In this document: positions 33,129-41,762 of the stretch, in pieces
Numbering within the stretch: position 1 is the stretch's first letter
Layout of the letters: every line of letters begins with the position of its first letter
NCBI RefSeq assembly: GCF_003984625.1
Contig: NZ_RWKH01000017.1
Span: 1-64,000 of the forward strand
Origin: Variovorax sp. DXTD-1
Lineage (GTDB): Bacteria; Pseudomonadota; Gammaproteobacteria; Burkholderiales; Burkholderiaceae_C
Reading direction: 5' to 3'
Length of the DNA stretch: 64,000 nucleotides
Position numbers and translations under genes: made by a program
Notes under the pieces: generated by a model
Database searches by the model: none
What the model was told of the DNA's origin: nothing
The model's input: the letters and a program-made list of their open reading frames with translations, nothing else

Positions 33129-34784
33129 CTAAAGCAGGCTCTCGGGCACCAGCGGAGCGAACAGCTCCAGCTTCCAGCGCGACCAGAAATCCGTTTCCGG
33201 CTCCACATGCAGGATGGTGTCGGCCCCGTCGCCCGAGGCCGGGCTCACCCATTCGATACCGCCGCGCGGCCCCAGCTGCAGTTGGTAGGCACCGTCGAGC
33301 CGCATGAAGCCGATCAGGCTGGTGAGCTGCTGCGCGATCTGCGGGCTGAAGATGAAAATGCCGACCTCGGTGTTGTGCAGCATCGAGCGCGGATCGAAGT
33401 TCATCGAGCCGATGAAGACGATGTTGCGGTCGATCACGGCCGACTTGCCGTGCAGCCTTCCGCTCGCCGAACCGTAGATGCCGAAGCGCTTGGTTTCTTC
33501 CACGCGCTTGGGGCTCAGTTCGTACAGCGCCACCCCCAGCCGCAGCATCTCCGGCCGGTAGCGGCGGTAGCCGATGTGCACCAGCGATTCGTCGGTGGCC
33601 GCGAGCGAATTGGTCACGATGGTGTAGCTCACGCCCTTCTGCCGCACGATGCGCATCGACTCCATGCCGCCGCGGCCTGGAATCAGATACGGCGTGGTTT
33701 GCAGGATCTCGTGCTCCGCGTCGCGTATGTAGCGCCGCACGTTGTAGAGCACGCTGTCGGTCGACTCGTCCGCCGGCAGCCCGCGGGCTTCTTCCGTGGG
33801 ACCGAGCGCCTTGGCGGGCGCATCGGCGTAGGCTTCGGCGCGCGCCCACACGAGCGAGAGCGCGCCTTCGTCCAGGTCCTTGGCCAGCGCGTTATTGCCC
33901 AGCAGGTCGGTGGAAGCAAGCGGCTCGGGGTGCAGCGTGTCCGGCCCGCTGGTCAGTTGCTCGAAGCGGTCGCGCAACTGCTGCGGCGTGGCCCCGCCGG
34001 TCGAAACCAGCGACTCCACGGGGTACACGTAAGGGCTGTTCCAGTACATGTCGAACAGCGACGAAAGCCGCGGTACCACGGTGCCGGCCACCAGCGTGTC
34101 GATGTCGATGAAGTTGGATCCGCCGTCGCGCAGGAAGTATTCGTTGGCGATGTTGCGCCCGCCCATGACCGCCATCACGTTGTCCACCACGAAGAGCTTG
34201 TTGTGCATGCGGCGGTGCACGCGATCGAAGTCGAGCAGCGACGAGGCCCAGCGAGTGCCCAGGCGCTCGCGCCCGGCCGGAAACGGATTGAACATCCGCA
34301 CCTCGGCATTGGGATGCGCCGCCAGGCCCGCGAACAGCGGATCGGCACCCGCGGTGTAGAGGTCGTCCACCAGAAGGCGCACGCGCACGCCACGCTCCGC
34401 CGCGTCGCGCAATGTGCGAAGCAGGTAGCGGCCGGTTTCGTCGTTCTGCACCAGGTAGTACTGAACGTCTATGGAGCGCTGCGCGCGCTTTGCCAACTCG
34501 ATGCGCGCATGCAGCGAAAACTGCGCCATGGGCAGCAGCCGAAAGCCGCTCAAGCCCCGCTCCGGCGGTGAAGCCGCCGTGACAAGGCGCCCCAGCGCCG
34601 TGTCGGTGCCGTTGGTGATGGCCATCGACGGCTTGCGTTCCACACCCGACGGCAGACCCGCGCAGCCGCCCAGGAGCAACAACGCCATGCCCAGCACCAG
34701 CCAAAGCGGCCAGGCGTTGCGCACGCCGGCGCCGGCTGTTTCTTCGGAAATTCCGGAAATTCTCGGGTTGGAGTTTTCTGCCAT
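33129..34784 (-). CDS. clsC: Phospholipase D family protein, cardiolipin synthase C type
   Basis: Predicted phosphatidyltransferase of 551 residues with two HKD motifs: HNKLFVVDNVMAVMGGRN at about 190-210 and HGKSAVIDRNIVFIGS at about 437-455. The N-terminus has a hydrophobic segment ending in LLGGCAG, so the protein is probably membrane-anchored, possibly a lipoprotein. The FPAGRERLGTRWASSLLDFDRVHRRMHNK context is typical of ClsC, which makes cardiolipin from phosphatidylethanolamine and phosphatidylglycerol. It converges with the LytM gene with 26 bp between stops. Confidence 0.88.
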   Translation of the reverse strand: MAENSNPRISGISEETAGAGVRNAWPLWLVLGMALLLLGGCAGLPSGVERKPSMAITNGTDTALGRLVTAASPPERGLSGFRLLPMAQFSLHARIELAKRAQRSIDVQYYLVQNDETGRYLLRTLRDAAERGVRVRLLVDDLYTAGADPLFAGLAAHPNAEVRMFNPFPAGRERLGTRWASSLLDFDRVHRRMHNKLFVVDNVMAVMGGRNIANEYFLRDGGSNFIDIDTLVAGTVVPRLSSLFDMYWNSPYVYPVESLVSTGGATPQQLRDRFEQLTSGPDTLHPEPLASTDLLGNNALAKDLDEGALSLVWARAEAYADAPAKALGPTEEARGLPADESTDSVLYNVRRYIRDAEHEILQTTPYLIPGRGGMESMRIVRQKGVSYTIVTNSLAATDESLVHIGYRRYRPEMLRLGVALYELSPKRVEETKRFGIYGSASGRLHGKSAVIDRNIVFIGSMNFDPRSMLHNTEVGIFIFSPQIAQQLTSLIGFMRLDGAYQLQLGPRGGIEWVSPASGDGADTILHVEPETDFWSRWKLELFAPLVPESLL

Positions 34785-34835
34785 CGGACGGTGCGATGCG
34801 CAACGCGCGCAGGGTGGCCGGTTTCTACCATGAGC

Positions 34836-34852
34836 CGGCCGAAAAACGGCCG
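34836..34852. other. Small GC hairpin upstream of clsC
   Basis: CGGCCG-AAAAA-CGGCCG (34836-34852) followed on the plus strand by TTT. It lies between the clsC start and the end of the hemerythrin transcription unit. It might end leftward transcription from the hemerythrin genes, but on that strand no T-run follows the stem. Confidence 0.3.
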
Positions 34853-35024
34853 TTTATGGAGTCCTTCTACACCGCCGGCAAAGGCAAGCTGACGCGCGGA
34901 TGCAGCCGGCAGCACCACATTTTTTGAACACCGATGGAAAACCAGGTAGCAGTCAGCCCGGCGCCAGTGCCGGTGCCACTCAGCGAGGTACTACCGGCTA
35001 CGCGACCTGCTGTAGCCCGCCCGG

Positions 35025-35216
35025 CTATGAACCTTCGCGCTTGCGCGGAACCTTGCCCTCCGCGGCGAACTGCATCACGCCTTCGGCGAACTTCATGAGC
35101 TCGTCCGAAAGCGGTGCTCCCGGCGCAAGCACTCCCACGCGCTCGGCCAGCGCCTGGAAAGCAGCGCGCGAGGATTCGGGCGCGGACGGCAACGGAATGT
35201 TGGTGTCTTCGGGCAT
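35025..35216 (-). CDS. Small conserved-looking protein of unknown function
   Basis: A 63-residue acidic-to-neutral protein with no membrane segment; the C-terminal half (LSDELMKFAEGVMQFAAEGK) is predicted helical and ends in a basic tail. It starts 18 bp after the stop of the hemerythrin gene at 35235 on the same strand and probably shares its transcript. I do not recognise a family. The amino-acid composition and operon position make a real gene likely. Confidence 0.6.
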   Translation of the reverse strand: MPEDTNIPLPSAPESSRAAFQALAERVGVLAPGAPLSDELMKFAEGVMQFAAEGKVPRKREGS

Positions 35217-35234
35217 GAGGCCGTTTTTCCCGGG

Positions 35235-35825
35235 TCAGACGCGCGCGTGCCGACGCAGATGGCCGGAGCGCCGTGCCAGCAGAAGCCCCGCCGCGGCCAG
35301 GCCGACCACGGCAATGGCCGCGGTGTTGCCGGAAGCAGCCCGCACCATGTCGAGCGCGATCTCGCCCGTGCGCGGACCCGCGAGCTGCATCCGGCGCTTG
35401 GTCATTTGCGCACCCAAGTCGCCCAGTTTGTCCGCCATGTGCTTTTCGGCTGCCGGCAGCAAGATGGTTTCCTCGTCGGCCACGTGATGCATCACGTCGC
35501 GCATCAGGGCCAACAGGGTTTCGTCATAGTCGCGCGCCTCGGGCTCCATGGTGCGAAGCAGGCCGATGAGCCTGCGCATTTCCGAATGCTCGTGGATGGC
35601 TTCGGTAATGCGTTCATCGTCGATCTCGCGCATCTCGGGGTAGAAGATTTCTTCCTCGAGTTGCGCATGAATTTCAAGCGCCGTGCAGATGGTGTTGACC
35701 AGCCCCTTTTTCACGCGGCTCGGCGCGCTCGCCTTGTACTGGTGAAAAGTGGAAAGCACGTGCGTGTGATCCAGGCGAATCATGTTGGTCGCCGTAGGAA
35801 AAAGCCGGGAGACGAGATTTGTCAT
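35235..35825 (-). CDS. Hemerythrin domain protein with C-terminal membrane helix
   Basis: Predicted di-iron four-helix protein of 196 residues. Histidines and acids expected for an HHE-type centre appear in RLDHTHVLSTFHQY, EIHAQLEEEIFYPEM, EHSEMRRL and HHVADEE. After residue 150 a hydrophobic helix (AAIAVVGLAAAGLLLA) followed by RRSGHLRRH suggests membrane attachment, which most hemerythrins lack. ATG35825 has an excellent GGAGG eight bases upstream; an in-frame ATG 12 codons earlier is not needed. Likely roles are oxygen or nitric-oxide sensing or iron-linked stress protection. A second hemerythrin gene lies upstream. Confidence 0.9.
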   Translation of the reverse strand: MTNLVSRLFPTATNMIRLDHTHVLSTFHQYKASAPSRVKKGLVNTICTALEIHAQLEEEIFYPEMREIDDERITEAIHEHSEMRRLIGLLRTMEPEARDYDETLLALMRDVMHHVADEETILLPAAEKHMADKLGDLGAQMTKRRMQLAGPRTGEIALDMVRAASGNTAAIAVVGLAAAGLLLARRSGHLRRHARV

Positions 35826-35920
35826 GGGTGACCTCCAAGGCCAATCGAAAAAGCGTGGCACCCGGCCGGCGGGCGGCCAGGTGCCGTTAAGGTGGCAAGG
35901 CAGCCTGCAACCCCGGCGGG

Positions 35921-36418
35921 TCAGGCGGTTGCGCCGGTGAGTTCTTCCATCAGCTCTTCCTTGCGGGCCGCAAGCTGGTCGCGCATGGCCACGAGGTCGA
36001 GCCCCTTGGCGGCGCGCGCCTTGACGAAGATCTCGTTGCGCTCTTCCTTCACGTGGTGGTCGATGTATTCACCCAGCACGATGACCTTGGCGTCGAACTT
36101 GTCGTCCACGTCGGCGGCGGACTCGATCTGCGCAATCAGTTCCTTGGCGCTGGCGTGCTCGACCTCGGCTTCGTCCAGGAGATCGGTCTGGCTGAGCGCC
36201 TCGCGCAAGGCGGGGTAGAAAATCTCTTCCTCGATCTGCGCATGCACCGTCAGTTCGGTGCAGATCTGGGTTGCGAGTTCACGCTTCTTCTGCTGCGCGC
36301 TGGCGGCGCGCGAATGGGTCAGTTCCTCGTACTCCTTGAACAACTTCTTGACGTTGCGGTGGTCGGTATCGAGAAGGCTGCATGCATCGGGTGCTGCGCG
36401 CTTGGTAGAGGTGGGCAT
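35921..36418 (-). CDS. Hemerythrin domain protein
   Basis: Second HHE-type protein of 165 residues, soluble, with DTDHRNVKKLFKEYEEL, TVHAQIEEEIFYPALRE and YIDHHVKEERNEIF supplying the metal ligands. It is related to the hemerythrin at 35235 but lacks the membrane tail. The two genes are on the same strand 95 bp apart and probably arose by duplication. The start ATG at 36418 opens a Lys/Arg-rich leader of about 10 residues before the domain. Confidence 0.9.
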   Translation of the reverse strand: MPTSTKRAAPDACSLLDTDHRNVKKLFKEYEELTHSRAASAQQKKRELATQICTELTVHAQIEEEIFYPALREALSQTDLLDEAEVEHASAKELIAQIESAADVDDKFDAKVIVLGEYIDHHVKEERNEIFVKARAAKGLDLVAMRDQLAARKEELMEELTGATA

Positions 36419-36515
36419 CGTGGGGCTCCGAATAAGGTTGGTGGAAGCTGAACGATGGGGGGACTCGAAACACCGCGACGTAGGAAAGCTGCCTGTGTGC
36501 ACGTAGCAGCGCCCA

Positions 36516-36998
36516 CTACTCGCGCCCGCGCTGGGCGAGCAGGCATCCGGCCGCCATGCCCAGGGCGAAGAAGCCGTAGACCACGGCCATGGAGCCTTTC
36601 GAAAGATGGTGCTCGAAGCCGGGCGTGAGCCGGCGCGGTGTGATCGTGTAGTCGATCGTGCAGGCCACCGCCGTCGCAGCGCCGGCACTGGCCAGCGCGG
36701 CAGGCACCGATTGCGGCGGGCGCCGCTCGGTATGCAGCCAGGCGTAGAGCACCGCCCAGAAGATCGCGCTCGCATGGTGGGTGGCATAGCCCAGGGCCGT
36801 GTGCCGCAGCGTGGGCCGGTACACCTTCAGGGCCTGGTCGCCCCAAAGCCAATGGCTGGTGGCATTGGTCGGCGCCACCGCGCTGCCGGCTTCCCGCCGG
36901 CCGCAGAGCATGAGCGCGGCCGTCGAGGCAAAGCTGGCCAACGTTCCGGCGATCAGGCCGGTTCGCAGCGCCGGCGCAAGTCGTTTGCTTGTGTTCAT
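36516..36998 (-). CDS. Multi-pass membrane protein of unknown function
   Basis: A 160-residue protein with about four hydrophobic helices (residues about 12-32, 70-88, 100-116 and 136-155) and short loops. Histidines cluster near the second helix (RHTALGYATHHASAIFW) and in GFEHHLSK, which might bind a metal or haem, but no named motif is seen. It sits in the stress-type region between the hemerythrin pair and the hydrolase, 10 bp upstream of the latter on the same strand. I do not recognise the family with confidence. Confidence 0.75.
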   Translation of the reverse strand: MNTSKRLAPALRTGLIAGTLASFASTAALMLCGRREAGSAVAPTNATSHWLWGDQALKVYRPTLRHTALGYATHHASAIFWAVLYAWLHTERRPPQSVPAALASAGAATAVACTIDYTITPRRLTPGFEHHLSKGSMAVVYGFFALGMAAGCLLAQRGRE

Positions 36999-37008
36999 GT
37001 GGAAACCT

Positions 37009-37788
37009 CTATGCGGGGCTTTCGGAAACGGCCCGCGTCATGGCGCCGGTGGCCCTGGCGCCGAGTGTCATTTCCGTCATCCAGGACACCAGGAGCTGCC
37101 CATAGGCTTGGCGGGACGACTGCTTCGACAAGGCGTGGTCGGCGCCCGAAATGACGCGGTAGGTGGCGGAACGAACGCGCTTGAACGCGCCCAGGTAGTT
37201 CTCGATGACCGGGTGCGGCACGATCTGGTCGTGCTCCGATTCGACGATCAGCACGTCGCCGGTGAAGGCTTCGCAGGCGGCCAGCGCGCGGTTGTCGCGC
37301 GGGCCCACCAGGGTGCGGCGGTAGGCCACAAGGTCGGACCTGCTCAGTTGCCCCTTGGGCGCCAGCCACTCGCGGTCCCGGTAAAGCGCCGGCGCCCGCA
37401 GTGCGAGCCAGCGCACCGGCCGCATGGCGCTGACCAGCGCCGCCAGGTAGCCACCGTAGCTGCTGCCGACGATGGCAACCGCGTTCGGATCGACCGTGGG
37501 GTGGCTCACCAGCGTGTCGTAGGCCGCGAGCACGTCGCGCAGGTTGTCTTCCCGCGTGACCTCCTTGCGCAGCGCCGCGTGGCGCGCGTGGCCGCGCAAG
37601 TCGAAGGTGAGGCACACGCAGCCGAGCGCGGCAATGTCGTGCGCGCGCGCAATGTATTGCTCCTGGCTGCCATCCCAGCCGTGCACGAGCAGGACGCCGG
37701 GCACCATCGTCGAAGCGGCGACCAGCGTTCCGGCAATGTGCTGGCCGTCTACGGGAATATCGATGACGTTATGTCGTGTCGCTGGCAT
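37009..37788 (-). CDS. Alpha/beta-hydrolase (dienelactone/prolyl-oligopeptidase-like)
   Basis: Predicted serine hydrolase of 259 residues: nucleophile Ser110 in the elbow GSSYGG, acid in ESEHDQIVPH and His in GADHALSK. The oxyanion-hole segment VHGWDGS follows the second strand. There is no signal peptide. Its start overlaps the 3' end of the DUF3182 gene by 20 bases, so the two are translationally linked. The substrate is unknown; a general ester or peptide hydrolase role in stress is possible. Confidence 0.88.
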   Translation of the reverse strand: MPATRHNVIDIPVDGQHIAGTLVAASTMVPGVLLVHGWDGSQEQYIARAHDIAALGCVCLTFDLRGHARHAALRKEVTREDNLRDVLAAYDTLVSHPTVDPNAVAIVGSSYGGYLAALVSAMRPVRWLALRAPALYRDREWLAPKGQLSRSDLVAYRRTLVGPRDNRALAACEAFTGDVLIVESEHDQIVPHPVIENYLGAFKRVRSATYRVISGADHALSKQSSRQAYGQLLVSWMTEMTLGARATGAMTRAVSESPA

Positions 37789-38941
37789 ACGGTTGGATCA
37801 ATGCGTACTTGGTCAGGGCGCCGATCTGGCTGTCGATGCCACGATAGTGCACCGCCGCATCCGAAGGAATGGACGCCGCCGCGCCATACGCCTCAAAGCA
37901 CGAGACGCGCAGGCGCTCCAGCGCCGGGTCGCGCCAGAAGCCCTCGAGCGCCATCATCTCGGCGCCGGTTGCGCCCCCCACCCGCCACGACTGCTCGAGC
38001 ACGCCCGAGCGCCACGCGCCCCCGGCGCCCACGCCCTGCGCCACGTCGTAGTTCACACGCGACGCAAGAAAGCCGGGAAAGCAGTCGATCACCGCCTGGT
38101 GGTAGCGCCGCGCCTGTTCGATGGCCAGGCACAGCGCCGGGCTGGGGCTGGTCTTGGCCAGCAGCGCGTCGAAGTTGCCGCGCACCAGCGTCAGGTCGGA
38201 ACCGCCGTACACGCTCTGGCCCACGTTGTCGGTCGTCATGCGCTGGCGGCCGAAGTAGCTCACGATCATGTGGTCGACCATCACCTGCCCCACGCTGAAG
38301 GTGTCGGGCCGTTCGAGGTTCTCTTCGATCACCACGCCGTGCAGCGCGATCTCGCTCTCGTCCATGGCGGCCAGGCTGCGGTCCAGCGCATCGGCGCCGG
38401 TGACCATGGTCTGGCCCCGCCCGCCGGTGGCGCACACGGGCTTCACCCGCACCGGGCCGTTTTCGAGCAGGCGGCGCCCGGCCCATCGCGCATCCTCGGC
38501 AGAGAAGGCCGAGAACCCGCCGAGCGCCGCATGCGAGATGTCGGCAGCAAAGGTGGGCGCCCACCCCTCCGGGCAGGCGGCCGCCCTGCCGACCAGCGGA
38601 TGCGTGATGGCCTTGGTGGCCACGAAAGGGTATGGCACCACGCCGCCGAACAGGTCATGCACCGTCGAGATGCCGAGCGACCGCGCCAGCTGCGTGCTGG
38701 GCACGGTGTCGCTGGGCACAAAGTACAGCGGCGTGTTCTCGCGCGCACGCGAAGCGTGGTATTCGCCCGCAAAGCGAAACTGCTTCAGCGCCGCAAGGCG
38801 CTCGGCGAAATTGCTGCGCGTTGCGCGTTCGTGTTCGCTGCCGTAGGCCTGCGGATCGGCGCTCCACACCACCACGCTGCCGCCGGTGCTCTTGAGGACG
38901 GTGTCCACGAGGGCGACTCCCGAGCTGAAAGAAGTGTCCAT
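37769..38941 (-). CDS. DUF3182 family protein (ATP-grasp-like)
   Basis: A 390-residue protein of the uncharacterised DUF3182 family, which is largely proteobacterial. The central part (VRVKPVCATGGRGQTMV, then HGVVIEENLERPDTFSVGQVMVD) resembles the nucleotide-binding beta strands and glycine-rich loop of ATP-grasp ligases, so an ATP-dependent carboxylate-amine ligase activity is conceivable. No catalytic assignment is established. It overlaps the alpha/beta-hydrolase gene and follows an SDR gene by 16 bp, forming a probable three-gene minus-strand unit. Confidence 0.85.
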   Translation of the reverse strand: MDTSFSSGVALVDTVLKSTGGSVVVWSADPQAYGSEHERATRSNFAERLAALKQFRFAGEYHASRARENTPLYFVPSDTVPSTQLARSLGISTVHDLFGGVVPYPFVATKAITHPLVGRAAACPEGWAPTFAADISHAALGGFSAFSAEDARWAGRRLLENGPVRVKPVCATGGRGQTMVTGADALDRSLAAMDESEIALHGVVIEENLERPDTFSVGQVMVDHMIVSYFGRQRMTTDNVGQSVYGGSDLTLVRGNFDALLAKTSPSPALCLAIEQARRYHQAVIDCFPGFLASRVNYDVAQGVGAGGAWRSGVLEQSWRVGGATGAEMMALEGFWRDPALERLRVSCFEAYGAAASIPSDAAVHYRGIDSQIGALTKYALIQPYASDTT

Positions 38942-38957
38942 GGCATCCGCTCCCGGC

Positions 38958-39773
38958 CTAGCGTTGGTCCGCCGTTCCGGGTTCGGCCATCCTGCGGTGC
39001 TGCTTGGCCAGCAGTGCCGATGGCGTGACGCTGGCGACAGCGACCTGGAGCTTGTTCTTCCAGCCCGCGACCACGTCGCCTTCGCCGTTCATCATGGCTT
39101 CGAAGCCGATCTTCGCCACCTTGGCCGGGTCTGCCTTCTTGTCGTCCTGGCCCACCTTGGTGTCGAGCATGTCGGCACGGTCGAAAAACTCGGTGTCGGT
39201 CGGCCCCGGCATCAGGCAGCTCACCGTCACGCCGCTGTCCTTCAGCTCTTCGCGCAGCGCAAAGGAGAACGAATCCAGGAAGGCCTTGGTGCCGTTGTAC
39301 ACCGCCTGGAAACTGCCGGGCATGAAGCCCGAAATGGAGCCGGTGATGAGAATGCGCCCCTGCCCGCGCGCGCGCATTGCGCCGCCCACGGCATGGATCA
39401 GGTACAGCGTGCCGGTGATGTTGGTGTCGAGCACGTGCCGCGCGTCTGCAAAGTTCTGGTCGAGAAAGGCATGGCCGAGCCCTCGCCCGGCATTGGCGAG
39501 CAGCGCATTGACCGGACGCTGGCCGGCGGCTGCCAGCAGGCGATCGACCCCCTCGGTGGTGGAAAGGTCTGCAAGCACGGGCTGCACCTCCACGCCACGG
39601 CGGCACAGTTGAACCGCGGCATCCTCGATCTCGGGCTCATCGGCCGCAATCAACAGATCGAAACCCTCGTTGGCGCAGCAGCGCGCCAGTTCCAGCCCTA
39701 TGCCGGACGAAGCGCCCGTCACGATGGCGAAGGGCCGCGTGAAAGCGGAAGTGCTCGTCGGGGAAGTGTTCAT
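38958..39773 (-). CDS. Short-chain dehydrogenase/reductase
   Basis: Classical SDR of 271 residues: TGASSGIG (19-26) for NAD(P), NAG at 94-96, and the Ser146/Tyr159/Lys163 catalytic set (GSISG ... YNGTK). ATG39773 was preferred to an ATG 81 bases upstream because the conserved fold starts at about residue 13. It is the first gene of the DUF3182/hydrolase unit and divergent from the isochorismatase gene. The substrate is not recognisable. Confidence 0.9.
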   Translation of the reverse strand: MNTSPTSTSAFTRPFAIVTGASSGIGLELARCCANEGFDLLIAADEPEIEDAAVQLCRRGVEVQPVLADLSTTEGVDRLLAAAGQRPVNALLANAGRGLGHAFLDQNFADARHVLDTNITGTLYLIHAVGGAMRARGQGRILITGSISGFMPGSFQAVYNGTKAFLDSFSFALREELKDSGVTVSCLMPGPTDTEFFDRADMLDTKVGQDDKKADPAKVAKIGFEAMMNGEGDVVAGWKNKLQVAVASVTPSALLAKQHRRMAEPGTADQR

Positions 39774-39915
39774 CGGAATAGCTCCTTGTGAACGATTGCA
39801 GGGCGCACGGCAACAAACCGTGCATCTCGACAGCTCTCGCCGATAGTCGAACACCTAGCGCTCCGGCAGAGCGGGATAACGCGCGTCGTCGTGAAAGAGG
39901 CCTCCTACGCGCCCG

Positions 39916-39939
39916 CCCGCGAACCCGCGAACCCGCGAA
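39916..39939. repeat. Three tandem 8-bp repeats in a divergent promoter region
   Basis: CCCGCGAA occurs three times in direct succession (39916, 39924, 39932) within the 274-bp gap between the SDR and isochorismatase genes. The rest of that gap shows no gene. It may be simple slippage or a multi-site operator. Confidence 0.6.
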
Positions 39940-40047
39940 CTCGGCGGCGACTTTCGCGGCCACGCGCAGCTTTCCTACGGGTGGCGCCATGCGCTTTGGG
40001 AATCGTGAGGCCTCCGCTGACTGGACTGACTGGAGCTTTGCCGGCCC

Positions 40048-40653
40048 ATGGCCTCATCTTCTTCCTCCCCGCCCCCTGTCCTCGCCTCCACGCCCGCCGC
40101 CGGCCACACCGCTCTGCTGATCATCGACATGATCAGCTGCTGGGATTTTCCGGATGCAGAAAAACTGCTGCCCGGCGCGCACGCCATTGCCGGGCGCATT
40201 GCGGCCCTGAAGGCGCGATGCACCCGCGCCGGGGTGCCCACCATCTACGTCAACGACAACCGCGGACGCTGGCGCTCCGACTTTCCAAAGCTGGTGGAGA
40301 TGTCGCTCGCCTCCGGCGGGGCCGGCGCCGAAATCACTTCGGCGCTGCTGCCGGGCGAGAAAGACTACTTTGTGCTCAAACCCAAGCAGTCCGCCTTCTT
40401 CGCGACCCCGCTCGAGTTGCTGCTTGCCTACCTGAAGGCAAGGCGGCTGATCGTGACCGGCGTGGCCAGCGACCAGTGCATCTGGGCCACGCTGGCCGAT
40501 GCGGGCATGCGCGACCTGGAAGCGCTGGCACCACGCGATTGCGTTGCTTCGCAAACACCCGAGCGCAACCAACGGTTTCTGCGCCAGGCGGAAGAAGCAC
40601 TGCTGGTTCGCACCACACCCGGCCCGCGCATCCGCCTGCCCGCGAAGCGCTGA
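40048..40653 (+). CDS. Isochorismatase family cysteine hydrolase
   Basis: Predicted hydrolase of 201 residues. The catalytic triad of the family is present: Asp27 (LLIIDM), Lys111 (YFVLKPKQSAF) and Cys144 (GVASDQCIW). The non-prolyl cis-peptide region VTGVASD precedes the Cys. Members hydrolyse amides such as nicotinamide, N-carbamoyl compounds or peroxyureidoacrylate; nothing here selects one. It is alone on the plus strand, convergent with the CBS gene at 40673 with a 19-bp gap between stops. Confidence 0.9.
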   Translation: MASSSSSPPPVLASTPAAGHTALLIIDMISCWDFPDAEKLLPGAHAIAGRIAALKARCTRAGVPTIYVNDNRGRWRSDFPKLVEMSLASGGAGAEITSALLPGEKDYFVLKPKQSAFFATPLELLLAYLKARRLIVTGVASDQCIWATLADAGMRDLEALAPRDCVASQTPERNQRFLRQAEEALLVRTTPGPRIRLPAKR

Positions 40654-40672
40654 GCCGGCCCGCGCCAGATGC

Positions 40673-41146
40673 TCAAGACGCGCCGCCGCCGCTGGGCCCG
40701 CTCGCGGCGGACTGCTTCGAGCGGTCCGGCTCGGCCGGCTGCGAAATGATGTTGAGCGTATCGCCCGCCTTGCCGATGTCGCCCTTGGCGGCCGTGTCGC
40801 CGAGCGACAGCATGCCCACGAGCCGCCGGTCGCGGTCTACCACCGGCATGCGGCGCACCTGGTAGCCGGCCATCTCATCCATCACCGTTTCGACGTTGTC
40901 GGTTTCGGTGCACCACTTGACGTCCTTCGTCATCACCTCTGACAGCGAAGTGTCCAGCGGGCGCTCCTGCGCCACCACGCGCAGCACGATGTCGCGGTCG
41001 GTCACCATGCCCAGCAGGCGCTGGCCGTCGCACACCGGAATGGCGCCGATGTCCAGTTCGTCCATTGCCTGGGCGGCCAATGCCACCGAATCGGCGGGCG
41101 AAAGGGTACGTACGCCGCGGGTCATCAGTTCGGAAACTCGGGTCAT
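40673..41146 (-). CDS. CBS-domain pair protein
   Basis: A 157-residue protein made of two CBS domains (about 8-60 and 70-125) with the repeated pattern 'IPVCDGQRLLGMVTDRDIV' / 'MPVVDRDRRLVGMLSLGD', followed by a Ser/Gly-rich tail. Such pairs bind adenosyl ligands and act as energy or redox sensors. ATG41146 has AAGGAG 8 bases upstream. It shares the minus strand with the small basic protein gene upstream (25-bp gap). Confidence 0.92.
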   Translation of the reverse strand: MTRVSELMTRGVRTLSPADSVALAAQAMDELDIGAIPVCDGQRLLGMVTDRDIVLRVVAQERPLDTSLSEVMTKDVKWCTETDNVETVMDEMAGYQVRRMPVVDRDRRLVGMLSLGDTAAKGDIGKAGDTLNIISQPAEPDRSKQSAASGPSGGGAS

Positions 41147-41171
41147 TGCGGATCTCCTTGGTTTGCCTGGG

Positions 41172-41480
41172 TCAGCCGCTGCGGTGCTCGGCGTTGCGCT
41201 TGCGCGTTGCAGCGGCCTTCTTGGCGGATGCCGATCGTTCGGCGGCGGTGCGCGATGCAGCGGCGGCGCCGCCCTTGTGGCCGCCCTTGCGCGACGGTGC
41301 GTGGTTCTCGGCCTTGCCGCGGCCGCTCTTCTTGCCGCCGCCGGTCTCGGCGTTGACGGTGGCCCAGGCACGCTTTTCGGCTTCGGCCTTGCCGACACCG
41401 CGGTGCTCGTAGCTTTCCTCGATGTGCTCGGCCTTGCGCTTCTGCTTGTCCGTAGAGGACGACTTGTCACCTCTTGGCAT
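41172..41480 (-). CDS. Small basic Lys/Ala-rich protein ('plasmid stabilization' type)
   Basis: A 102-residue, strongly basic protein. The N-terminal half (DKQKRKAEHIEESYEHRGVGKAEAEKRAWATVN) is the conserved helical region of a widespread proteobacterial family that databases often call plasmid stabilization protein. The C-terminal half is an Ala/Lys/Arg low-complexity tail like that of histone H1-type proteins. DNA binding or general stress protection is plausible, and the traditional name is not strong evidence of function. It is probably co-transcribed with the CBS gene. Confidence 0.8.
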   Translation of the reverse strand: MPRGDKSSSTDKQKRKAEHIEESYEHRGVGKAEAEKRAWATVNAETGGGKKSGRGKAENHAPSRKGGHKGGAAAASRTAAERSASAKKAAATRKRNAEHRSG

Positions 41481-41762
41481 TGCTTTCTCCTGAAGGGTGA
41501 AGATGCTTGCATCGTGCGCCTGCCGTCAGCGCCGTGGGTCGGAGGACGCAGGACCTGCACGTGGGAGCAGTCTGGCGGCGGCGCAACGCTGCGGGGCCCT
41601 CTCGCGCTGTGGGATTGCGCCGACGCCTCCTGGGGCGGATCGCACGACACCCGCCGCCCCCGGACCGCGGAACATCGCGCAACGTGGACGCCCTTCGCCG
41701 CCGAAGGACGCTTCATCCGCAACCGATGGCAACCGCCGGCGCGCCCGGCAGATGGAGTTTCA

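Noticed and set aside
39916..39939. CRISPR-like array
   Set aside because: Three directly abutting 8-bp units without spacers are a simple tandem repeat, not an array.
41172..41480. Toxin-antitoxin or plasmid-maintenance module
   Set aside because: The 'plasmid stabilization' label belongs to a small basic protein family with no partner gene here; the neighbours are chromosomal stress-type genes.
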